A DNA stretch of 53,321 nucleotides from a virus: positions 1 through 53,321 of IMG/VR virus record IMGVR_UViG_3300034022_000841; one strand, 5' to 3'. The notes beneath the pieces are model-generated. The model saw only the letters and a list, made by a program, of their open reading frames with translations, had not been told where the DNA came from and ran no database searches. The translations under genes and the position numbers were made by a program. Within the stretch, counting starts at the first letter, position 1. Each line of letters starts with the position of its first letter. Shown in pieces: positions 48,758-53,321 of this stretch.

Positions 48758-49006
48758 TTAACCTTCTGTTTCTTCTTTCTTTTTATGAGAGAATTTATCC
48801 ATTGTATCAGCACCCATTCCAATCCCTGTGATAATCATCACAGCATTCACCAATTCAGGTGATGGAGCAAATTCTGCGTGAGAGAACGAATTTAAGATCA
48901 TAGTTACACATAGGAACATTGCCCCTACAAATGCTATAACTGGTTTTACTGAAATTGAACCTCTTTCGTCTTTGAAGAGTTCAATTGCCCATTGTTTGAA
49001 ATTCAT
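48758..49006 (-). CDS. Holin-like membrane protein, 82 aa
   Basis: 82 aa with two hydrophobic segments, about 22-41 (VIAFVGAMFLCVTMILNSFS) and 53-67 (VNAVMIITGIGMGAD), separated by a short loop with Pro. The N-terminus reads MNFKQWAIELFKDERGSISV and the C-terminus is a charged Lys/Glu tail. The size, two TM helices and charged tail fit a class II holin. This is a topology argument only. It is the last gene before a strong terminator. Confidence 0.55.
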   Translation of the reverse strand: MNFKQWAIELFKDERGSISVKPVIAFVGAMFLCVTMILNSFSHAEFAPSPELVNAVMIITGIGMGADTMDKFSHKKKEETEG

Positions 49007-49044
49007 AATTTTTGTTTTTGGTTTATATTGTTTATTTGGTCGTT

Positions 49045-49674
49045 TTATCCTTCCGCGGGCATTTCCGCGTAATCATCTCGAATTTTACCACATTTTAAAC
49101 ATTCTTCAGTACCGTCTCCGTCTAAGTCACCCCAAACGTGTTCACATTGTCTATGTGCAAAATACGCATCAATTTTACCATCACCATCAAAATCAATACC
49201 ATCCATTATACCATCACCATCTTCATCAACTTCAATACCTGTTCTTGGTTGTGTAGTTGGTACTTGTTCAAACGTATCGTTTACCTTTTCTATTTTTGAG
49301 TTTTCAATAGCGTTTTGAAACGCTTCAGGTATGATTGGTGTGTTGTTTGGCGGAGTTACAGGTAAATCTGCGGTATTGCTTAATGCAGTACCATCTTCCT
49401 CATCCATTTTTTGAACTAACATCTTATCCTTATCTGTATCACTAAACCAATAGTCGATTATTTTACCATAACTACCGATAAATGCACCCAATAATAATAA
49501 TAAAAGTTCTTTCCATTCTCCTTCGATTGCTGATTTATTTAATATAGCAAAGAACATTCCACCTATAATAAACATAAATCCCCCCAATACCAATGCTGTG
49601 ATGTACCATCTTCTGGCCATCATGTTACTTAATAAATCTTTAAAACCACTTGGTGGTTGCTTGTTTTCTACCAT
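49045..49674 (-). CDS. Membrane protein with calcium-binding-like tail
   Basis: 209 aa. Two TM helices at about 22-46 (WYITALVLGGFMFIIGGMFF) and 54-71 (ELLLLLLGAFIGSYGKII), a linker rich in Thr and Pro, then a C-terminal region. The tail has three DxDGDG-type acidic loops (VDEDGDGIMDG, DFDGDGKIDAY, DLDGDGTEE) as in calcium-binding TSP3 repeats, and a Cys/His set (QCEHVWG, ECLKCG) that may bind zinc. The TM pair resembles phage holins with extended tails. A regulated holin or a membrane sensor is a guess from topology. Confidence 0.55.
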   Translation of the reverse strand: MVENKQPPSGFKDLLSNMMARRWYITALVLGGFMFIIGGMFFAILNKSAIEGEWKELLLLLLGAFIGSYGKIIDYWFSDTDKDKMLVQKMDEEDGTALSNTADLPVTPPNNTPIIPEAFQNAIENSKIEKVNDTFEQVPTTQPRTGIEVDEDGDGIMDGIDFDGDGKIDAYFAHRQCEHVWGDLDGDGTEECLKCGKIRDDYAEMPAEG

Positions 49675-49688
49675 TTTTTAATATGTTT

Positions 49689-49997
49689 TTACCACTTAGG
49701 TGCTTCTTCTTTAAATTCGTCACCCTCTTTTTTCTTAGGTTTAGGTGCTGGTGCTGAAGTTGCCCCTTTTTCTTTAATTATTACTGTTTTACCACCACCC
49801 GCTGCTTGTTGCTGTGTTTGTGAGTTGGTAATGTTAATTACAGGCGCCGCTTGTACGGGTGCCGGTTCTGCTTTGTCACCACCACCTAAAAGTGTTGATA
49901 ACCATACTCCACCTGCCGTCACTAATGTAGTTGCAACCCCAACTATTGTCTTTTTTAAACCTGACCAGGTTCCATCTTGTTCTTGTTCTTCTGCCAT
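49689..49997 (-). CDS. Small single-pass membrane protein
   Basis: 102 aa. One TM helix at about 17-37 (TIVGVATTLVTAGGVWLSTL) between a charged N-terminus and a Pro/Ala/Gln/Lys-rich C-terminus (VIIKEKGATSAPAPKPKKKE). Not recognised. It shares an operon with holin-like and secreted proteins, which suggests a membrane-associated function such as antiholin or spanin-like protein; neither is shown by motif. Confidence 0.5.
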   Translation of the reverse strand: MAEEQEQDGTWSGLKKTIVGVATTLVTAGGVWLSTLLGGGDKAEPAPVQAAPVINITNSQTQQQAAGGGKTVIIKEKGATSAPAPKPKKKEGDEFKEEAPKW

Positions 49998-50035
49998 TGT
50001 ATTTGTTTTTAGTTTTTTAGTTTATTTTGTTAACA

Positions 50036-50719
50036 TTATGCCCCAAACGCCTTAGTAAACCCTTCAGGACAAGTTTTTTTACATATCAAATCTGCAATAA
50101 CAGGTGCAAAAGCCGCCCCAATTGCAATACCAACTCCAGCCGGTGTTGCCCATAACGCCGCAGAATCTAAACTCTTTGCTAAACAATTTGAAATTATATT
50201 TTTTAATAGTGTGTGGTCAATACTATCACTAACATATGGCATTAGTAAAAATGCATCTTTTATAATTTCACTCATTTCTCCCACTACCGCAACTTTAACC
50301 GCCATACTAGTGATGGTTGATGCCATTACCGATAAAGTTGTTGATGTTGCCACCGCTGTTGGATTTGCTGGTTCTGGCGTGAATGCGTAAACAATTCCAG
50401 CCGAGATTGCTGCCGTTACTGCTATATTGCAAGCATTTGCATCTGCCCAGTTGTACGCATCTATTACACCCTCTTTTACTTCTTCATAAGTTTCTTTAAA
50501 AATTGGAACAACTTTATCATCCCACTCTCCACCCACGACATCTTCAATTCTGTGATTTATTTCAGGATGGTCGTGAATGTATCTTATTGCTTTATCGGTA
50601 AGTCCCCATGTTTCACATGTTGAACAAGGACCATCACCACCAAATCCATAAAATCTTACATAGTTATCTCCACAATCTGAGCGATGATATACTATTCCGT
50701 CTCCGTTTCTGTCTGCCAT
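50036..50719 (-). CDS. Hypothetical protein with hydrophobic middle, 227 aa
   Basis: The N-terminus (MADRNGDGIVYHRSDCGDNY, CSTCETWG) has a DxxGDG loop and a Cys pair. Residues about 96-135 are Ala/Thr/Val-rich and hydrophobic (NIAVTAAISAGIVYAFTPEP), and 190-212 (ATPAGVGIAIGAAFAPVIAD) is a second such stretch, ending CKKTCPEG. The pattern fits a membrane-inserting or Ca/Zn-binding protein, but no family is known to me. It lies in the leftward envelope operon. Confidence 0.5.
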   Translation of the reverse strand: MADRNGDGIVYHRSDCGDNYVRFYGFGGDGPCSTCETWGLTDKAIRYIHDHPEINHRIEDVVGGEWDDKVVPIFKETYEEVKEGVIDAYNWADANACNIAVTAAISAGIVYAFTPEPANPTAVATSTTLSVMASTITSMAVKVAVVGEMSEIIKDAFLLMPYVSDSIDHTLLKNIISNCLAKSLDSAALWATPAGVGIAIGAAFAPVIADLICKKTCPEGFTKAFGA

Positions 50720-50738
50720 AATATTTGTTTTTATATAA

Positions 50739-51116
50739 TTATTGTATTTTATTAAAATCGGTAATTCCTAATTGTTTTCCATTAGAATCAAATAATCCAA
50801 TTCTATATGCCGATGATGGTAAAGCGCTAGTGTATACCTTTAAAAGATTGTCGCCAGCAACCACGTTTAAGGTTTCTTTTGAAACAACCCTATTTCCTAT
50901 ATCGAATATTTTAACCGTAACCGAACCTGCTGTTTCAGTTTTAACATTCATTGCCACTTCCGAGGTAACAAATGCCGTTTGTAACTTAATACCCACCGAA
51001 CTTGTCATCTTAAGTTCTTCAGATACTGATTGTGGTGTTGGCATAATATCATCTTTATAACAACCTGTTAAAACCACACATAATAATACTATTGTGAGAA
51101 TTTTTTTCATTTTCAT
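50739..51116 (-). CDS. Lipoprotein with type IX sorting-domain-like fold
   Basis: 125 aa. The signal MKMKKILTIVLLCVVLTGC has lipobox LTGC, so Cys19 is lipidated. The mature part reads like a small beta sandwich: GSVTVKIFDIGNRVVSKETL, then NVVAGDNLLKVYTSALPSSA, then YRIGLFDSNGKQLGIT. This resembles the C-terminal sorting domain of T9SS cargo (the G-R-V-V/I-x, x-G-x-N and L-P-x-x-x-Y patterns), but here it makes up the whole mature protein behind a lipid anchor. Similar composition to the next gene at 51122. Confidence 0.65.
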   Translation of the reverse strand: MKMKKILTIVLLCVVLTGCYKDDIMPTPQSVSEELKMTSSVGIKLQTAFVTSEVAMNVKTETAGSVTVKIFDIGNRVVSKETLNVVAGDNLLKVYTSALPSSAYRIGLFDSNGKQLGITDFNKIQ

Positions 51117-51121
51117 TAATT

Positions 51122-51463
51122 TTAGTTTATAATTATTTTTGTCTTTTTTAATTGGTTTTTATCTACATCCTCAAGTACTAGATATAAATATCCTTTAGGT
51201 AAAGAATTGGTGTAAATCTTCTTAATATTTTCACCATTTTGCCCAATAAATTTTTCTCGGCTAATTACTTGATTCGTTGTTGCATCAATTAAGGTTAACA
51301 TATAGGTTCCGGATGAGGGTAAATCGAAATATATTGATTGACCATTTGTTACCTTACTTTCATCCACATTGAATATCTTTTCAACCGGAATATCTGGTGT
51401 TGGTATCTCCACTTTTGTGCATCCAGCTAATAAAATCAATGATATTAATATTATCTTCTTCAT
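51122..51463 (-). CDS. Lipoprotein with type IX sorting-domain-like fold
   Basis: 113 aa. Signal MKKIILISLILLAGC with lipobox LAGC (Cys15). The mature part includes GQSIYFDLPSSGTYMLTLID, then ATTNQVISREKFIGQNGENI, then YTNSLPKGYLYLVLEDVDKN and a final KKTKIIIN, matching the beta-rich T9SS C-terminal domain pattern including the ending. Partner of the preceding lipoprotein, with 5 nt between them, and 1 nt overlap with the barrel gene upstream (stop and start at 51463). Confidence 0.65.
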   Translation of the reverse strand: MKKIILISLILLAGCTKVEIPTPDIPVEKIFNVDESKVTNGQSIYFDLPSSGTYMLTLIDATTNQVISREKFIGQNGENIKKIYTNSLPKGYLYLVLEDVDKNQLKKTKIIIN

Positions 51464-52356
51464 TAGAATTGAAAGTTTGTTCCTATCATAAACATTATTG
51501 GGTTACTCTTTTTATAACCAACTGATTCACTTAATTTATCCCAAGTTGTGTTATATCTTATATTAGTATTTAACACAAATCTTTTAGTTATCTTCCAGTC
51601 AATAGATGTTCCATAATACAAATCCAAATTGAAATCATTTAGATATGCTAAATCTGAAGCCGTTCCGTCTTTAAATACTTTATAGATATCACTCATTGCG
51701 AATATTTGTGGTGAAATGTTTACTCTCTTTGTTTTCAATGTATATGTGTACATCACCATACCTCTATAACTTATTTCACTTGATGCCGGTATCATTGGAT
51801 ATATTAAATCTTTAAAATCGCCATTTTCATCAACCGTATATTTCCCTTCCCACTCACCTTGGTAAGTCCCCCAAAAAGATTTTGATGCGGTTAAACTATA
51901 ACCAAATGTGCCCCACTTCTTAGATCTAAACACATCAATAAACGATAGGGTGATATCTTTTTGAAAATCAAAATCGGTTGAGTAAAATGTTTGTATTGTA
52001 GTTGTTCTTTTTTCTGAATTTCTACTGAGGCCATATCCCACGCCATAATAATTCCATATAGGATTTATGGATGCCGCATATGTATGTCCCCATTGTCCGC
52101 TCATAGATGATTTATGATACCCCAAATTAAGAGTAGTAGACACTTGCTTTCCTATTACACCTACTGAAAGGTTTGACGACGAAAGTACATCTTTTGAAAA
52201 ATTAACATACGATTGTAATATACCCACATCGTTCCAATCATCACTTTCTCCAAATAGTTCTTTTGCCGATAGTTGTAATGTATCTGGTTTTACAATTTGT
52301 GCGTTTGTAACAAATGTTATCGAAATTAGTGACAGAATTATTATTAGTTTTTTCAT
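51463..52356 (-). CDS. Outer-membrane beta-barrel-like protein
   Basis: 297 aa. Signal peptide MKKLIIILSLISITFVTNAQ ending at Gln. The rest alternates hydrophobic and polar residues with Trp/Tyr at strand ends (WGHTYAASINPIWNYYGVGY, TFGYSLTASKSFWGTY) and closes in IMFMIGTNFQF, a terminal Phe as in outer-membrane barrels. It shares the ISPQIFAMS and ITKRFVLNTNIRY segments with the C-terminal domain of the 465 aa protein at 44198. A barrel with 8-12 strands is plausible. The function is unknown. It overlaps both neighbours by 1 nt. Confidence 0.68.
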   Translation of the reverse strand: MKKLIIILSLISITFVTNAQIVKPDTLQLSAKELFGESDDWNDVGILQSYVNFSKDVLSSSNLSVGVIGKQVSTTLNLGYHKSSMSGQWGHTYAASINPIWNYYGVGYGLSRNSEKRTTTIQTFYSTDFDFQKDITLSFIDVFRSKKWGTFGYSLTASKSFWGTYQGEWEGKYTVDENGDFKDLIYPMIPASSEISYRGMVMYTYTLKTKRVNISPQIFAMSDIYKVFKDGTASDLAYLNDFNLDLYYGTSIDWKITKRFVLNTNIRYNTTWDKLSESVGYKKSNPIMFMIGTNFQF

Positions 52357-53321
52357 CAGTTTATTTTTACTTTTAATTGTGTTCCATTTTTATTAACGGC
52401 ATCTGTTGTTGATACCGACGTCAACCCCAGCGTACCATTTAATCCTATTACAGGTAAGAATGTTACTTTATATTCCGTTGTTTTATCCAATGTAGTTGAG
52501 CCGTCAGTTATCAACGAACCTAATGTTATTGATGAACCCCTATTAGTTCCAAAATTAGTTGGATTACCTTTTGTGGTAAATTCTACCTTTTCAAACTTTA
52601 AAGCGGTATTATCGTAGTTTAAATTGAATTGTGTACCAACTAATTCTTGTTGTAATGGGTCTACTGATATTGTTACAACCAACTTACCACCAACATTTTC
52701 ACCCATTAGATACGCGTTAATTTGATTAGAAACTGAATTAGTTGATAAACTCATTGTTCTTATTGAGTTTGTAGTAACACTACTTTGAGTTTGTTTTGCC
52801 GAATGAGATAAGTTTATATCACCTATCCAGGTCACGTTCACATTATATGTGTTATTAAGTGTCCCAGTGTTTAAACTAAACGGAAATAAACTTCTTGTGT
52901 TATTAAATTGTGTGCCCCAATTAGTTTTAGTAATCGCGTCATAATCAGATTTACTATAAAGTTTCATCAAATAAGTTAATGCAGAATATTGTGTAAGTGG
53001 TTGGACACCTGTCAAATATTGTAATAATTTATATGTATCCGCCTCATTGAAAATCCCATTACCATCCACGTCTGCGTTCATATATTGAATACCAGAGGTG
53101 AATTCATTCCCACTTTCATTTCCAAACAAACCACCACTCGATAATTCCTTAAAAGCTATGAATACATCCGATACGGTTACAACACTATTATATAAGGTGT
53201 TTAAATCTGTTTGATTGGTGTATGATAAATCTATTCCGTGTTGTTTGTAATTTTGGGTTTGCGCGAATGTGTATTCAACCCTAACACCATACCAGCTATC
53301 TTGTGCCCTTATTTTCGATTG
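52356..53321 (-). CDS. Dockerin/cohesin-like surface protein, 5' end beyond the window
   Basis: The frame is open to the window edge (last visible upstream residues read QSKIRAQDSWYGV), so this is the C-terminal 321 residues of a longer protein. A dockerin-like acidic loop MNADVDGNGIFNEADTYKLL with a partial copy just before it (VTVSDVFIAFKEL) suggests a calcium-binding pair. Residues toward the end resemble a cohesin/beta sandwich: GGKLVVTISVDPLQQELVGT, then QFNLNYDNTALKFEKVEF. Such combinations occur in large adhesins or cellulosome-type proteins. In this operon it may form a surface fibre or adhesin. Function is open. Confidence 0.6.
   Translation of the reverse strand, partial: QSKIRAQDSWYGVRVEYTFAQTQNYKQHGIDLSYTNQTDLNTLYNSVVTVSDVFIAFKELSSGGLFGNESGNEFTSGIQYMNADVDGNGIFNEADTYKLLQYLTGVQPLTQYSALTYLMKLYSKSDYDAITKTNWGTQFNNTRSLFPFSLNTGTLNNTYNVNVTWIGDINLSHSAKQTQSSVTTNSIRTMSLSTNSVSNQINAYLMGENVGGKLVVTISVDPLQQELVGTQFNLNYDNTALKFEKVEFTTKGNPTNFGTNRGSSITLGSLITDGSTTLDKTTEYKVTFLPVIGLNGTLGLTSVSTTDAVNKNGTQLKVKIN

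Noticed and set aside
1-53321. Prophage or lysogeny functions
   Set aside because: No integrase, excisionase, repressor or attachment-site repeat was seen; the window looks like a lytic T4-like phage.
1-53321. CRISPR arrays
   Set aside because: No regularly spaced repeats were found; the only tandem repeats are coding low complexity.

Overview
The window is a 53 kb, AT-rich piece of a T4-like tailed phage (myovirus lineage) that most likely infects a member of the Bacteroidota. Phage identity rests on a contiguous leftward head cluster in T4 order: large terminase, portal, two unassigned proteins, prohead protease, acidic scaffold and major capsid protein (25195 down to 16356). A gp55-like late sigma factor, PhoH, dUTPase and an OB-fold baseplate protein lie on the other strand. 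The host guess rests on several signs: almost no Shine-Dalgarno sequences, several TAnnTTTG boxes (the Bacteroidota -7 element), signal peptides ending just before or at Gln, lipoproteins with LTAC, LTGC and LAGC lipoboxes, a phage-encoded bS21 of Bacteroidota appearance, and C-termini resembling type IX secretion sorting domains. No integrase, repressor, tRNA or CRISPR array was seen.

Layout. 1-15961 (+): the end of an unassigned gene, three glycosyltransferases interspersed with dUTPase, PhoH and a degenerate HAD-like protein, then gp55, candidate tail and baseplate genes, two paralogous small proteins, a flavodoxin-like reductase, a pterin dehydratase and a basic protein with a conserved Trp/Arg-rich end. 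15962-30100 (-): a SAP-like protein, the head cluster, structural-looking proteins, a nucleotidyltransferase and a KTSC protein. One + strand gene, rpsU (bS21), sits inside this leftward block. 30258-36896 (mostly +): a ClpC-like unfoldase lacking its N-domain, an M20 peptidase (-), a possible small RNA, a lipoprotein, a membrane protein with an SPFH/prohibitin homologue, and a polynucleotide kinase with an Rnl1-type RNA ligase. 36938-44140: a surface-sugar cluster with an epimerase, an RmlC-like protein, SGNH-type proteins and a glycosyltransferase-like protein on +, and a cupin plus a split HldE-like kinase and adenylyltransferase on -. 44198-53321 (-): an envelope and secretome region with outer-membrane barrel candidates, CsgG-like and FeoA-like proteins, a class 3 lipase, holin-like proteins, lipoproteins and a dockerin/cohesin-like protein cut by the window edge.

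Regulation. An 8-mer TATTTATA (or TATTTATT/TATTTACT) precedes at least 16 genes, always in the sense orientation. It is the reverse complement of the T4 late box TATAAATA. A gp55-like sigma in the same window makes it the leading late-promoter candidate. Its distance to the start codon is often only 3-5 nt, so transcripts would be leaderless or nearly so, or the motif has another role. A smaller TAnnTTTG set precedes the clp, peptidase, HAD-like and SAP genes and may be read by the host sigma factor. Strong hairpin-plus-T terminators separate the units.

The most unusual content is the right arm, where a lytic-looking phage carries several secreted, lipidated and outer-membrane proteins under the same promoter motif as its virion genes. 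Other points of interest are the phage bS21, the truncated ClpC with a retained IGF loop, the RNA-repair pair and a predicted prohead-protease site in the capsid protein. All assignments come from reading the translated sequence and remembered family motifs; no database search was run.
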